Assembly (NCBI GenBank): GCA_902516395.1
Contig: CABXYN010000005.1
Span: forward strand, 1 to 60,304
DNA from: an uncultured Pelagibacteraceae bacterium
Lineage (GTDB): Bacteria > Pseudomonadota > Alphaproteobacteria > Pelagibacterales > Pelagibacteraceae
Length of the DNA: 60,304 nucleotides
Direction of reading: 5' to 3'
Both the position numbers and the translations under genes were made by a program. Each line of letters opens with the position of its first letter. Positions within the stretch are counted from its first letter, which is position 1. The notes under the pieces were generated by a model. The model was not told where the DNA came from, searched no databases, and worked only from the letters and a program-made list of their open reading frames with translations. Positions 47,299 to 57,257 of this stretch are shown in pieces.

Positions 47299-48630
47299 TT
47301 AGATAATTGATTTTTTTACAATATTGACACATTTTGAAAGCATAGTTTTATCTTCAGTTTCACACATTATTCTTACTACTGGTTCTGTTCCAGACTTTCT
47401 AACTAGCATTCTACCTTTTCCTTTTATTAAACTATTTGCTTTTTTAATTGCATTTTTGCACTTAAGATTATTAATTATTGATTTATTTTTTACTTCGACA
47501 TTTTCTAACAATTGAGGAGTTGGTGTAAAATTTTTAAATATTTCACTCGCCTTTTTTCCTTTCCTCATAGAAAAGAGAATTTCTAATGCTACCAATAGAC
47601 CATCACCTGTAGTTGCAAATTTGCCTAGGATGATATGACCAGATTGCTCTCCTCCTAAATTAAATTTACTTTTCTGCATTGCTTCTTTTACGTATCTATC
47701 ACCAACTTTAGATCTAATAAATTTTATCTTATTTTTAGAAAAATATTTTTGTAACCCATAATTTGTCATTAGGGTTCCTACAACACCACCTTTTAAAATT
47801 TTTTTTCTTTTCCATCTTGTTGCTAGCATAGCTATTATTTTATCTCCATCAATAATGTTACCCATTTCATCACAGACTATAATTCTGTCTGCATCGCCGT
47901 CCAATGAAATTCCAATATGAGATTTATTTTTTTTTGTATGATATTTAATTTTATTTGGAAATGTAGAACCACATTTTTTATTTATATTAAATCCATTTGG
48001 AGAGGTTCCAATTTCATGAACTACAGAACCTAATGATCTAAACAATTGAGGTCCTACTTTATATGCAGCTCCATTAGCACAATCTATTGTGATTCTTAAA
48101 CCTCTTAAATTAAATTGTTTAGGAAAATTTGTTTTTAAGATTTCAAGATATCTATTTGATCCATTCTCTAATCTTTTAACTCTACCTAATATTTCAGGAT
48201 TTGATAATTTTTTTGAGACTTTAGAATCGATTAGTCTTTCTATTTTCTTTTCAATATTGTCAGACAATTTTAAGCCATTTGGTCCAAATAATTTTAAACC
48301 ATTGTCATAAAAAGGATTATGCGATGCGGTGATCATGATTCCCATATTGGCTCTCATTTTTTTTGTAAGCATTGCAAGACCATTTGTTGGTAATGGCCCA
48401 AAAGTGAAAACATGCATTCCAGCTGATGTTAAACCAGACACTAATGCTGGTTCTAGCGTATATCCTGATAACCTAGTATCTTTAGCAATTATTGCTATCT
48501 GTTTAGTTTTTTTTTTATTGTTAAAATATGTACCAACTGCCAAACCAAACTTAAAAAACATATCACCATTTATTTTATTTCCATTTACCTTTCCTCTTAT
48601 TCCATCTGTACCAAAATATTTTTTTGTCAT
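47299..48630 (-). CDS. glmM: Phosphoglucosamine mutase
   Basis: GlmM converts glucosamine 6-phosphate to the 1-phosphate for peptidoglycan and lipid A precursors. The 443-residue protein starts with KYFGTDGIRGKVN, carries the phosphoserine loop TASHNPFYDNG near residue 100, the metal loop DGDADRI, the sugar-binding GGEQSGHI and the phosphate-binding RKSGTEPVVRIM. All four alpha-D-phosphohexomutase loops are intact. Its ATG shares a base with the folP stop. The ftsH-folP-glmM order is widespread in proteobacteria. Confidence 0.97.
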   Translation of the reverse strand: MTKKYFGTDGIRGKVNGNKINGDMFFKFGLAVGTYFNNKKKTKQIAIIAKDTRLSGYTLEPALVSGLTSAGMHVFTFGPLPTNGLAMLTKKMRANMGIMITASHNPFYDNGLKLFGPNGLKLSDNIEKKIERLIDSKVSKKLSNPEILGRVKRLENGSNRYLEILKTNFPKQFNLRGLRITIDCANGAAYKVGPQLFRSLGSVVHEIGTSPNGFNINKKCGSTFPNKIKYHTKKNKSHIGISLDGDADRIIVCDEMGNIIDGDKIIAMLATRWKRKKILKGGVVGTLMTNYGLQKYFSKNKIKFIRSKVGDRYVKEAMQKSKFNLGGEQSGHIILGKFATTGDGLLVALEILFSMRKGKKASEIFKNFTPTPQLLENVEVKNKSIINNLKCKNAIKKANSLIKGKGRMLVRKSGTEPVVRIMCETEDKTMLSKCVNIVKKSII

Positions 48631-49682
48631 TAATTTAAATTGAGTTTTTTAAAAACTTTTATTCCTTGGTTAACTTCATTAACATCATGGATCCTAAGTA
48701 TTTGTACTCCTTGTAACATGCTATAGATACTTGAAGACACAGTTCCGCCTATTCTTTCTTTGCTATCATTACTTCCAGATATATCTTTTATAAATCTCTT
48801 TCTAGAAATTCCCAACATTACTGGAAATCCTATAGAATGAAAAATAGAAACATTATTTATTAGGGTAATATTATGTTTCATATTTTTACCAAATCCTATT
48901 CCAGGATCTAAGATAATGTGATTATGTTTGATTCCGCTTTTTCTAATTAATTTTAGCTTATCTTCGAAATAATCATATATATCTAACAACACATTATTAT
49001 AACTCGGATTTTTTTGCATTTTTTCTGTGTTACCTTTCATATGATGTAAAACGAATGGTAATTTATTCTTTTTTAAAAAATTAATTGTCTCTTTATCGTA
49101 ACTAAGGCCAGATACATCGTTAATTAGATCTAGTTTATATTTTGAAGCTTTTTTCATCACAAAACTTTTTCTAGTATCTAAAGAAATTAAAAAATTTTTA
49201 GATTTTAAATAAGTCATAACTTTTTTTACTCTCAACCACTCCTTTGTTTGAAGAATTTCTTTAGAGCCTGGTCTTGTAGACTCACCTCCAACATCAATTA
49301 TCTTTGCTCCATCGACTATTAATTTATTAATCTGTTTTTTTGCAGAACTTTCTTCATTGAATTTTCCGCCATCAGAAAAACTATCTGGCGTAATATTTAA
49401 AACACCCATAAATATTGGTAAATTATCAAATTTTAACTTTGGAATTTTTTTAGCTTTTGATATGTTATTTATATCAATTAAAACTTTTTTTTTAATTTTT
49501 GAGGGAAGATTTTTAATACTTCTAATATTTATTTTTTTTTTATTACTTCTGGTAATTATTTCAATAGTATCAAATGAAAATGATTTATTACCACTAACCG
49601 GAATAGAAATTTTTTTTTTAACTTTTTCTCTAGATATTTTGTTATAATAAAAATTACACGCTCTTGTGTAATATTTTTGCAT
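48630..49682 (-). CDS. folP: Dihydropteroate synthase with N-terminal extension
   Basis: FolP couples p-aminobenzoate to the pterin diphosphate in folate synthesis. The catalytic TIM barrel starts only at about residue 91 (MGVLNITPDSFSDGG). GGESTRPGS, LINDVSG, LHHMKGN, LDPGIGFGK and LGISRKRFI follow. The first 90 residues are Lys/Ile-rich and unlike classical FolP. The alphaproteobacterial homologues I recall carry a comparable extension starting with a Tyr-rich segment, so I keep the first Met. The gene lies 6 bp after ftsH. Confidence 0.94.
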   Translation of the reverse strand: MQKYYTRACNFYYNKISREKVKKKISIPVSGNKSFSFDTIEIITRSNKKKINIRSIKNLPSKIKKKVLIDINNISKAKKIPKLKFDNLPIFMGVLNITPDSFSDGGKFNEESSAKKQINKLIVDGAKIIDVGGESTRPGSKEILQTKEWLRVKKVMTYLKSKNFLISLDTRKSFVMKKASKYKLDLINDVSGLSYDKETINFLKKNKLPFVLHHMKGNTEKMQKNPSYNNVLLDIYDYFEDKLKLIRKSGIKHNHIILDPGIGFGKNMKHNITLINNVSIFHSIGFPVMLGISRKRFIKDISGSNDSKERIGGTVSSSIYSMLQGVQILRIHDVNEVNQGIKVFKKLNLN

Positions 49683-49688
49683 TAATTT

Positions 49689-51581
49689 TTAATGAACAAT
49701 CTTTGGTTTCAATCCCATTGAACCCAAAGCAGAACTTTGGTCATCATCTTCTACTTTCAAATCCTCTTTATTTTTTGGGTATATATTTTTATTTACTATG
49801 TCCTCAATTTCTGCACCTGATAATGTTTCATAAGTAAGTAGAGCTTTAGCTAATTTGTGTAAGTCATCAATTTTTTCAGTCAAAACCTTTTTTGCTCTAT
49901 CATAACCTTGATCAACAAATTTTCTTATCTCGGTATCTACTTTTCTTGCAGTTTCTTCTGACATATTTTGTTGTCTTGCAACTGATCTTCCTAAGAAAAC
50001 CTCCTCTTCATTTTCACCGTAGGCAACTGGACCAAGTTCTTTGCTTAATCCTGCTCTCATCACCATAGCTCTTGCTCTTTTTGTTGCTTGCTCTATGTCG
50101 CTCGCTGCGCCGGTTGTAACTTTATCATCTCCAAATATAATCTCTTCTGCAACTCTACCACCCATTGCAATGGCCATTTGTGCGTGTAATTGTTCTCTTG
50201 TTTGAGATACTTCATCTCTTTCAGGAAGTTGCATAACCATTCCCAATGCTCTACCTCTAGGAATAATTGTTGCTTTGTGTATCGGATATGCTGCTTTTTC
50301 ATTTATAGTAACAATGGCATGACCAGCTTCATGATAAGCAGTCAGTTTTTTTTCTTCCTCACTCATCACCATTGATCTTCTCTCAGAACCCATCATTACT
50401 TTATCCTTTGCCTCTTCGAATTCCATATATGTAACTATTCTTTTATTTTTCCTTGCAGCTAGTAATGCCGCTTCATTTACTAAATTTGCTAGATCGGCAC
50501 CAGAGAAGCCAGGCGTTCCTCTTGCAATCGTTCTTAAGTTTACATCTGGCGCCATTGATATTTTCTTAGCATGCACCTTTAATATTTTTTCTCTGCCAAG
50601 TAAGTCTGGGTTAGAAACTACTACCTGTCTGTCAAATCTTCCAGGTCTTAATAAAGCTGGATCAAGCACATCTGGTCTGTTAGTAGCTGCAATTATTATA
50701 ACACCTTCATTAGTATCAAAGCCGTCCATTTCTACGAGCAATTGATTTAGTGTCTGCTCTCTCTCATCGTTTCCACCGCCTAGACCGGCTCCTCTACTTC
50801 TTCCTACAGCATCAATCTCATCGATAAATATTATGCACGGTGAATGCTTTTTACCTTGTTCAAACATATCTCGAACTCTAGAAGCTCCGACACCAACAAA
50901 CATTTCAACAAAGTCCGAACCTGATATTGTAAAGAATGGCACTCCCGCTTCACCCGCTATTGCTCTTGCAAGTAAAGTTTTTCCTGTTCCAGGAGGTCCA
51001 ACTAAAAGGCATCCACGAGGTATTTTTCCACCTAGTCTACTAAACTTTTTAGGGTCTTTTAAAAATTCTACAACTTCTTCAACTTCTTCTTTAGCTTCCT
51101 CTACGCCAGCCACGTCATTAAAGGTAACTTTACCTTTTAATTCATTCATCATTTTAGCTTTTGATTTGCCAAAACCCATTGCTCCACCTTTGCCACCTTG
51201 CATCTGTCTCATAAAGAAAATCCATACAGCAATTAAAAGTAGCATTGGGAACCATGATAAAAGTACGCCAAATAGTGAAGGCATTTTTTCTTCTAATGGA
51301 CTCGCTGAGATACTAACTCCTTTATCACTTAGTTTTTGAATTAAATTTGGATCATCAGGAGCATAAGTGTTAAACATTTCTCCATTCGACATTACACCTT
51401 TAATATTTTTCCCTTGAATTTCTACTTGTACAACTCTTCCATTATCTACCTGCGTTAAAAACTCTGAAAATATTATATTATTTTTTTTATTTACTGATCC
51501 TTGTGGGTTTTTAAACATGTTATAGAGACCAATAGTAAGAATTACTATTACAGCCCACATGGCAATATTTCTAAAGTTCAT
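49689..51581 (-). CDS. ftsH: ATP-dependent membrane zinc metalloprotease FtsH
   Basis: FtsH is a hexameric AAA protease of the inner membrane that degrades membrane and regulatory proteins, in many proteobacteria including RpoH. The 630-residue protein has two N-terminal membrane helices (about 5-22 and 107-126) around a periplasmic loop. The AAA module follows with Walker A GPPGTGKT near residue 199, Walker [13 protein letters not shown] and the second region of homology [18 protein letters not shown]. The zinc site HEAGH is near 418. Its modulators HflKC are at the other end of the window. Confidence 0.98.
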   Translation of the reverse strand: MNFRNIAMWAVIVILTIGLYNMFKNPQGSVNKKNNIIFSEFLTQVDNGRVVQVEIQGKNIKGVMSNGEMFNTYAPDDPNLIQKLSDKGVSISASPLEEKMPSLFGVLLSWFPMLLLIAVWIFFMRQMQGGKGGAMGFGKSKAKMMNELKGKVTFNDVAGVEEAKEEVEEVVEFLKDPKKFSRLGGKIPRGCLLVGPPGTGKTLLARAIAGEAGVPFFTISGSDFVEMFVGVGASRVRDMFEQGKKHSPCIIFIDEIDAVGRSRGAGLGGGNDEREQTLNQLLVEMDGFDTNEGVIIIAATNRPDVLDPALLRPGRFDRQVVVSNPDLLGREKILKVHAKKISMAPDVNLRTIARGTPGFSGADLANLVNEAALLAARKNKRIVTYMEFEEAKDKVMMGSERRSMVMSEEEKKLTAYHEAGHAIVTINEKAAYPIHKATIIPRGRALGMVMQLPERDEVSQTREQLHAQMAIAMGGRVAEEIIFGDDKVTTGAASDIEQATKRARAMVMRAGLSKELGPVAYGENEEEVFLGRSVARQQNMSEETARKVDTEIRKFVDQGYDRAKKVLTEKIDDLHKLAKALLTYETLSGAEIEDIVNKNIYPKNKEDLKVEDDDQSSALGSMGLKPKIVH

Positions 51582-51594
51582 AACTATAAATTAA

Positions 51595-51622
51595 GAATTA
51601 TTATCCATTTAACAAGTGTCAA
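51595..51622 (-). promoter_or_regulatory. Candidate ftsH promoter
   Basis: On the minus strand a perfect TTGACA (complement of 51617-51622), a 16-bp spacer and TAATTC (complement of 51595-51600) sit in the 45-bp gap between tilS and ftsH. The -10 is weak. A heat-shock promoter would be expected for ftsH, but I cannot recognise a clear sigma-32 consensus. Confidence 0.35.
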
Positions 51623-51626
51623 TTTG

Positions 51627-52700
51627 TTACAATTTGGATTTATTATTCGATTTTTCCGGAGAAATAATGACTGAATTCTCAAGTTTTTGAATTATGCATC
51701 CTGAAAGTGTTTTTTTTGAATAATTATTAGAAGATATCAAGTGTTTAATCAAGTTTTCAACTTTGGCTCCTCTAGCAAAAGTATCTCTTTTGCCTACTTT
51801 TTGTATCACTTCTGAAAACGATCTAAAGACTATTTCATCAGGTTGTTTAAGAAAATCATCTTTTAAGATAATTGTTTTGGTTAATTTTAAATAATTTGAG
51901 TTATCATAAATATTTTTTTGAACATAATAATCAATAGCAGAGTTGCTTTTATTAAGATTTTTGAGAGATAATTTAAAGTTGTTAAGTGTTAACCCATAAT
52001 CCTCTAAATTTGAAATTAGTTTCCTTATTTTAACTCTTAAAAACTTATCATTTAAGTTCGAGGGATCGTTAACATTAAAATTAAAAGTTTTTTTTGAAAT
52101 ATATTCTAGATCCTTCTTATTTATATCAAGTAATGGTCTCAAAATAAAAACTTTATCATCAAACTTTAATTTTGATTTAGTCTTACCAAATGAAATCAAA
52201 CCTTTTAACCCCGAACCTCTTAGTAATCTTATAAAAAAGTTTTCAATCAAATCATCAGCATGATGTGCAGTTAAAATCATATCAATTTTTTTATCTAAAC
52301 TTTGATTAATAATTAATTTATATCTATTGTCTCTTGCAAAAGATTGAATATTTTTTGATATTTTATTTTTTTTTTTAATAGTAAGTATATTGCTGTAAAT
52401 TTGAAATAATTTTAGTTTTTTTTTTACTAAATTAGCTTCAAAAGTAGAATCCTTTCTCAATTTATGATCTACGATAAAAAAGTAACATTTTTTGTCATTT
52501 TCAAAAGAGTAACATTTAGCTAAGAATGATAATGCCATACTATCTGCCCCCCCTGAAACAGCTACACAAAAACTGTTTTTAATGTGACCAGATAATTTTT
52601 TTTTGAAATTTAAGTAAATTCTTTTTATTCTTGGATCATCTAATTTCTTGGAATAAAAATTACGAATTTTCTTTTTTACACTCAAATTCTTTTTCTTCAT
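51627..52700 (-). CDS. tilS: tRNA(Ile)-lysidine synthase
   Basis: TilS adds lysine to C34 of the CAU-anticodon tRNA-Ile so that it reads AUA, a codon that is frequent in such A+T-rich genes. The PP-loop SGGADSMALSF, the HADDLIENFFIRLLRGSG motif and the C-terminal region are visible. I take the ATG at 52700 (MKKKNLSVKKK) because upstream in-frame codons run deep into cpoB with no family resemblance. That gives 357 residues and a 41-bp overlap with cpoB. A TTG at 52685 would shorten the overlap to 26 bp. Confidence 0.92.
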   Translation of the reverse strand: MKKKNLSVKKKIRNFYSKKLDDPRIKRIYLNFKKKLSGHIKNSFCVAVSGGADSMALSFLAKCYSFENDKKCYFFIVDHKLRKDSTFEANLVKKKLKLFQIYSNILTIKKKNKISKNIQSFARDNRYKLIINQSLDKKIDMILTAHHADDLIENFFIRLLRGSGLKGLISFGKTKSKLKFDDKVFILRPLLDINKKDLEYISKKTFNFNVNDPSNLNDKFLRVKIRKLISNLEDYGLTLNNFKLSLKNLNKSNSAIDYYVQKNIYDNSNYLKLTKTIILKDDFLKQPDEIVFRSFSEVIQKVGKRDTFARGAKVENLIKHLISSNNYSKKTLSGCIIQKLENSVIISPEKSNNKSKL

Positions 52701-53679
52701 AATACTTTGCTTTCTGAAGTACAGATTGAGTTGCATCAGGATATTGTTTTTTAACACCAGCAATCATCAAGCATCCTTGATCTTTTTCTCCCATCTGAAC
52801 TAATGATACTCCTAGTTTCAATAAATTTTCAGGAGCAATCTTGCTTTTTGGATACTTTTGATAACCTTCCAAATATGCGGTGGCAGCATCGGTGTACATT
52901 TGTCTTATTCTATAAGTTTCTGCATACCAATATTGTGCATTACCCGATAATTCGTTATCAGGATTAATCAATACAAATTCCCTAAATGCTTTTTCAGCAC
53001 TAGCATAATCACCAACTTTTAAAAAATTTCTTGCAAATTGATATTGCTCTTTTGGACTAGCGTCAGGTAATAATTTTTCCTCAGCATTAAAAACTTCTGA
53101 AATTATTGCTTCAGTTTGTTCTACAGACTCTATTGCCTGTGAATCATCACTTGTGGTCATATCTTTATAAGAAATTTCTCCTAACGACTGTGGTTCTGAA
53201 GATCCAGGAAGTATTTTATTTTGTGTTATCTCTTGACTATTTGGGGTTTGTTCATTTTTAGTTTGAGAAGTTAGGGAGTTATTATTTGTATTTAAAAGAG
53301 AAGTTTGTTCAATTTGCTCAAACCTTAGTTGATTATCTTGCTGCACTTTTGAAAGCTTGCTGGAGAGTTTGTCTAATTTAAAATTAATTTCCTCAAATTT
53401 ATTTGTTAATTCTTGAAATTGCATTTCTATTTCACTTAATTTTAATAAATGTTTTGTTAAAGCCTGCTCAGACTCTTTTGTCGAGGCCTTTTGTGTTGTA
53501 TTTTTGTCAGAATTTTCCGAAAATGACTGAGAATAAACTGCTCTTTCTAAAGTTCTAAGATCTTTTTGAATATTCTCTAAAATTTCTCCCACTTCTTGAT
53601 CCTGTGAAAATGAAATACTTGTTGAAAAAAATAATAATGAAAAAAAGTTAACTAAAATTAGCTTAATTAATGATCTCAT
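52660..53679 (-). CDS. cpoB: Tol-Pal system protein CpoB (YbgF)
   Basis: CpoB is a periplasmic protein that links Tol-Pal to PBP1B activity in E. coli. The 339-residue protein has a signal peptide (LILVNFFSLLFFSTSISFSQ), a coiled coil around residues 60-125 rich in Gln and Leu, and a long Ser/Thr/Gln-rich linker. Three TPR-like repeats follow (about 215-335), including FLKVGDYASAEKAFREFV and GNAQYWYAETYRIRQMYTDAATAYLEGY. A terminator-like hairpin separates it from pal, and a TATAAT 14 bp before the ATG suggests its own promoter. Confidence 0.92.
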   Translation of the reverse strand: MRSLIKLILVNFFSLLFFSTSISFSQDQEVGEILENIQKDLRTLERAVYSQSFSENSDKNTTQKASTKESEQALTKHLLKLSEIEMQFQELTNKFEEINFKLDKLSSKLSKVQQDNQLRFEQIEQTSLLNTNNNSLTSQTKNEQTPNSQEITQNKILPGSSEPQSLGEISYKDMTTSDDSQAIESVEQTEAIISEVFNAEEKLLPDASPKEQYQFARNFLKVGDYASAEKAFREFVLINPDNELSGNAQYWYAETYRIRQMYTDAATAYLEGYQKYPKSKIAPENLLKLGVSLVQMGEKDQGCLMIAGVKKQYPDATQSVLQKAKYYEEKEFECKKENS

Positions 53680-53692
53680 AAAAGTATTTGTA

Positions 53693-53754
53693 ATTATAAT
53701 AATGGCAAAAAGAAGACCCTTACTTTACTTGATAAAAAAAGTAAGGGTCTTTTT
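53693..53754 (-). terminator. Bidirectional terminator hairpin after pal, with -10-like element for cpoB
   Basis: A 14-bp perfect stem (AAGACCCTTACTTT at 53713-53726 with its complement at 53738-53751) encloses an 11-nt loop. T-rich tracts follow on both strands (TTTTT at 53750-53754 plus; CTTTTTG beyond 53713 on the minus strand). It should terminate pal transcription. A TATAAT (complement of 53693-53698) downstream may restart transcription for cpoB, though no clear -35 is seen. Confidence 0.75.
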
Positions 53755-53764
53755 GAATTAAGAT

Positions 53765-54316
53765 TTAATTTGCTTTTACTGTTACAGATCTTCTATTTTT
53801 TGACCATGAAAGTGGATTAGAACCTGAGTCAACAGGTCTCTCTTTTCCATAACTTAAAACTTTAATTCGATCAGAAGAAACACCATACGTCATCAAATAG
53901 TCTTTTGCCGCATTAGCTCTTCTTTCGCCTAATGCTAAGTTATATTCTCTTGTACCTCTCTCATCAGCATGACCTTCAACCACCACAGTCACATCTGAGT
54001 TTTGTCTTAACCAAGCTGCCTGCTTTCTTAAAGTCTCTCTTGAAGCTGTTGTTAATATTGTTTCGTTTGTTGCAAAGAAAACTCTGTCAGGAACTCCACT
54101 TGCGAGCTCTCCTACGGTATCAGAGCCTATGTAAACATCGCCCTGCATTAACGCATCTAATTTTTCAATTGGATCTGCTTTTTGAGCCTCTGCTGCTTTA
54201 GTAGTAGATGATGACTCTGTTGTTGTTTTTACAGACTTCTTAGTTGCGCATGCGGTAATAATTAAACCAAATAATACAACAAGAAATGCATTTTTTAAAA
54301 TTTTGACTAGATTCAT
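53765..54316 (-). CDS. pal: Peptidoglycan-associated lipoprotein Pal
   Basis: Pal is the outer-membrane lipoprotein of the Tol-Pal system that binds peptidoglycan and TolB. The 183-residue precursor has a lipoprotein signal ending in the lipobox ITAC (lipidated Cys at 23). An Ala/Ser/Lys linker follows, then an OmpA-like domain with VEGHADERGTREYNLALGERRA, the diaminopimelate-binding motif, and YGVSSDRI. A very good Shine-Dalgarno, GAAGGAG, precedes the ATG, matching a protein needed in high copy number. It lies 95 bp after tolB, unlike its tightly packed neighbours. Confidence 0.96.
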   Translation of the reverse strand: MNLVKILKNAFLVVLFGLIITACATKKSVKTTTESSSTTKAAEAQKADPIEKLDALMQGDVYIGSDTVGELASGVPDRVFFATNETILTTASRETLRKQAAWLRQNSDVTVVVEGHADERGTREYNLALGERRANAAKDYLMTYGVSSDRIKVLSYGKERPVDSGSNPLSWSKNRRSVTVKAN

Positions 54317-54320
54317 TTTT

Positions 54321-54328
54321 GCTCCTTC
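54321..54328 (-). promoter_or_regulatory. Strong ribosome-binding site of pal
   Basis: The minus strand reads GAAGGAGC with the core AGGAG about 6 bp before the pal ATG. Only a few genes in this window have such a complete Shine-Dalgarno, and it confirms the start chosen. Confidence 0.6.
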
Positions 54329-54411
54329 AATAGAATATTATGAACTTAACCATGTAATTAGATGTTTTGTCCAGAAAAATCAACCAAATTTAACAGAATC
54401 CTGTATTTTCT

Positions 54412-55773
54412 CTAATTTCCTAATAAAGAAGACCATGAAGGGTCTGAGGCATCAGTCTCAGTTTTTACCAACCTCTCGTTGTATCCGGTTAAATCAATTG
54501 ACCATAATTTTGCTGAAAATCCCTGGCCTTTTTCATCAGTTTTTGTTTCTCTATAAAATATGATTATTCTTCCGTTCGGAGACCATGACGGAGCCTCTTG
54601 ATAAAAATTTTCTGTGAGTAGTCTCTCTCCAGATCCATCTGTTCTCATAACTCCAATAAAAAATTTACCTTTGTGTAGCTTTGTAAATGCTATTAAGTCT
54701 CCTCTAGGTGACCAAACTGGAGTACCATAAATTCCTTTTCCAAATGATATTCTTTTAACTTTTGATCCATCGCTTCTCATTACATAAATTTGCTGATAAC
54801 CACTTCTATCAGAATTAAATGTAACATATTTCCCATCAGGTGAGTAAGATGGCGAGGTATCAATTGAGGGATGATCAGTTAATTTTTCTTGAATGTTTGT
54901 CTCTAAATTTCTGACCCATATCTCCGAATTACCATCTTTAGCTAAACTCATTATAATTTTTTTTCCATCTGGTGAAAATCTCGGAGCGAATGTCATTCCA
55001 GGAAAATCTCCCACAACCTCTTGCTTTCCTGTTTCGATATTCAAAAGATAAACTCTAGGCATATTTCTGAAGTATGAGAGATAGGTTACCATTTGATTTG
55101 TTGGATTAAATCTTGGAGTTAATACTAGCTCATTTCCTAATGTTAAATATTTTGTATTAAATCCATCTTGGTCCATTATAGCTAATTTTTTTACTCTTTG
55201 GGTCTTGGGTCCCTCTTCTGCTACATATATTATTCTAGTATCAAAATAACCACTTTCTCCTGTTAGTCGTTCATATACTTTATCTGAAATTTTATGACCA
55301 ACTCTTCTCCAGTTAGTTGGTACCGTTGTTAAAGAAAATCCATCAACCATTTTTGCTCCTAAAATATCCCAAAGTTTAAATTCAATCCTAATATAATCTT
55401 TTTTATTTATTATTTTAGAAGTAACTTTGCCAGTGATTAAAACTTGAGACTTAATTAAAGCCCAATCTTCAAATCTTGGTTTTAGATGGGCAATATCTGG
55501 TTTTTGTAAGAAAGATTCTTTATCTAAAGTATCAAATAATCCTGTTTTTCTTAAATTATTCTCAATTACTTTTGAAATTTCTATTCCCAAATTATCTATA
55601 TTTAAATTTTTTTTAATTTTTTCTTTGGAAATTTCATCAGCGAAAAAAGGAGAAACAGAAATTGGTAAAGGATCAAGATTTCCTCTTGTTATATCGATTT
55701 CAACAAGCGAATAAGATATGCCAGGCTTTAAAATTAAACAAAAAATAAATAATAATAAAAATTTATTTCTCAT
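54412..55773 (-). CDS. tolB: Tol-Pal system beta-propeller protein TolB
   Basis: TolB is the periplasmic protein that binds Pal and the Tol inner-membrane complex. The 453-residue protein has a signal peptide (about 1-22), the N-terminal alpha/beta domain ([17 protein letters not shown] onwards) and a six-bladed propeller from about residue 200. The propeller shows repeated motifs such as [40 protein letters not shown] and [12 protein letters not shown]. Its ATG overlaps the tolA stop (ATGA). Pal follows after a 95-bp gap. Confidence 0.97.
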   Translation of the reverse strand: MRNKFLLLFIFCLILKPGISYSLVEIDITRGNLDPLPISVSPFFADEISKEKIKKNLNIDNLGIEISKVIENNLRKTGLFDTLDKESFLQKPDIAHLKPRFEDWALIKSQVLITGKVTSKIINKKDYIRIEFKLWDILGAKMVDGFSLTTVPTNWRRVGHKISDKVYERLTGESGYFDTRIIYVAEEGPKTQRVKKLAIMDQDGFNTKYLTLGNELVLTPRFNPTNQMVTYLSYFRNMPRVYLLNIETGKQEVVGDFPGMTFAPRFSPDGKKIIMSLAKDGNSEIWVRNLETNIQEKLTDHPSIDTSPSYSPDGKYVTFNSDRSGYQQIYVMRSDGSKVKRISFGKGIYGTPVWSPRGDLIAFTKLHKGKFFIGVMRTDGSGERLLTENFYQEAPSWSPNGRIIIFYRETKTDEKGQGFSAKLWSIDLTGYNERLVKTETDASDPSWSSLLGN

Positions 55774-56837
55774 CCACCCATCATTTCTATTGGATTAAAT
55801 CTTAATATCATTGTATTCCATTTTTCATAACTTGTTGTTGGAAGATTTTTTATAGGATTACAAAGTCTAATAGCTCTAATTACACTTTGGGCTATTTGAT
55901 AGAAAGCTCCCTCACCAGGTGTATTCATCCTTACATGATCCAACATTTCAAAGTTTTTTACAATTCCATTTTTTTCTAAATTAAGTTTTACAGTAACCAG
56001 TAGATCTTCACTATATGGCAGCCCAGTAGGTACTGACCAACATGAATAAATTTGGTGTCTTACTGCATATTCAGTAGTTACACTCAATTTAGAGAGTTTC
56101 ATAGACTTGTCTTCAGATTGTGTAATTCCATCTACCTTTTTTTTAACTTCACCTACATCCTCATATTGCTTTGCAATTAAGCCTTTAATTTTGTTAACAT
56201 CAATATCTTTTTTTTCATATTCTGACACCTGTTTTGCCTTTTCATCTTTCAAAGGTTTTTTAATTTTTGCAAATTCTTTTATCACTTCATCTTTTTCAAT
56301 TTTTTTTTCAATTTTTTTTCTTTTTTCTTTTTCAACAACTATTTTTTTATCCTCTTTTGAAGGTTGTTGTTCAGTTTCTTGTTTGGTTTCTGTTTTTTCT
56401 GACTTTTTATCAGGCAATGGAACAGTTTCGGATTTCTCTAGTTTAACTTTTTCTTGTTTTTTCTCAGGTACTGGTACTTTTTTTGATTTTGATAAATCAA
56501 TTTCATCTTTTTGATTGTCAAATTTTACTTGTTTTTTTTCCTCTTTTTTTATCTCTTTTGGTGGTGCTTGCTCGGAAAGTAGTTTTTTATTATGATTTTT
56601 TGTCTTTTCTATAATTTTTGCTGCTTTTGGAGCATATGGAATATTGGTTTTCTCAGATATTTGTATCAATTCGACCGATAAGATTGGCATTAGTTCCAGT
56701 GGTTTTTTGGCAACAAATGGAAGAGCAAATATTGTGGCAAAGAATATTGTGCCATGAAAAATAACAGAAAAAAACATTCCAAAAGAAAAATTATTAAATC
56801 CACTTGGAAAAACAATAAATGAAATTTTTTTAAACAA
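55770..56837 (-). CDS. tolA: TolA-like envelope-spanning protein
   Basis: TolA connects the TolQR motor to the outer membrane. The 355-residue protein has a short cytoplasmic N-terminus and one membrane helix (about 20-42). A long Lys/Glu-rich, low-complexity helical domain (about 85-245) follows, with repeated VPxPxKKxEKVK-like units. A C-terminal TolA/TonB-like domain ([22 protein letters not shown]) completes it. Sequence similarity outside the architecture is low, as usual for TolA, so the name rests on domain order and its place between tolR and tolB. Confidence 0.9.
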   Translation of the reverse strand: MFKKISFIVFPSGFNNFSFGMFFSVIFHGTIFFATIFALPFVAKKPLELMPILSVELIQISEKTNIPYAPKAAKIIEKTKNHNKKLLSEQAPPKEIKKEEKKQVKFDNQKDEIDLSKSKKVPVPEKKQEKVKLEKSETVPLPDKKSEKTETKQETEQQPSKEDKKIVVEKEKRKKIEKKIEKDEVIKEFAKIKKPLKDEKAKQVSEYEKKDIDVNKIKGLIAKQYEDVGEVKKKVDGITQSEDKSMKLSKLSVTTEYAVRHQIYSCWSVPTGLPYSEDLLVTVKLNLEKNGIVKNFEMLDHVRMNTPGEGAFYQIAQSVIRAIRLCNPIKNLPTTSYEKWNTMILRFNPIEMMGG

Positions 56838-56839
56838 TG

Positions 56840-57256
56840 CTATCTCTCTTTAAAAGGTTCAGATATTAAGGCAACTTTAGTGAAGCCCGAACCTGAAAGT
56901 TTACCCATTACTTCTAACACTCTTCCATAATTAATTGTTTTATCACCTCTTACATAAATCCTAGTATCAGTTCTATTATTAGATACAGCTAAAATTTTTT
57001 TAATTAAGTTATCAAATTCAATTTTTGTTTCTTGAATAAAAACTTCACCTTTAGAGTTTATAGTTAATGTGAGAGGTTCACTTTCTTCTGGTAAAGTATC
57101 AGCTGAAGTCTCAGGTAAATCAACTTGCACTCCGACTGTTAATAAAGGTGCTGTTACCATAAAAATAATTAAAAGAACAAGCATCACATCAACGAAGGGT
57201 GTTACATTTATTTCACTCATCGGTTCTCTTTCTGAGCGCTTTAAGTTAAATGCCAT
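56840..57256 (-). CDS. tolR: Tol-Pal system protein TolR (ExbD family)
   Basis: TolR is the peptidoglycan-facing part of the proton-driven TolQR motor. The 138-residue protein has a cytoplasmic N-terminus (SEINVTPFVDVMLVLLIIFMV) with the proton-carrying Asp at residue 23, one membrane helix, and a periplasmic domain with the IYVRGDKTINYGRVLEVM segment. It follows tolQ by 1 bp and precedes tolA by 2 bp. Confidence 0.96.
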   Translation of the reverse strand: MAFNLKRSEREPMSEINVTPFVDVMLVLLIIFMVTAPLLTVGVQVDLPETSADTLPEESEPLTLTINSKGEVFIQETKIEFDNLIKKILAVSNNRTDTRIYVRGDKTINYGRVLEVMGKLSGSGFTKVALISEPFKER

Positions 57257-57257
57257 A

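Noticed and set aside
50833..51339. 168-codon open frame on the plus strand
   Set aside because: It is the reverse-strand shadow of the ftsH AAA domain, and all conserved motifs are in the minus-strand frame.
56107..56514. 135-codon Ser/Phe-rich plus-strand frame
   Set aside because: It is a product of the low-complexity Lys/Glu repeats of tolA read backwards.
56200..56520. Repetitive Lys/Glu/Pro segment as a tandem DNA repeat or CRISPR
   Set aside because: The repetition is at the protein level, irregular at the DNA level, and fits the helical domain of TolA.
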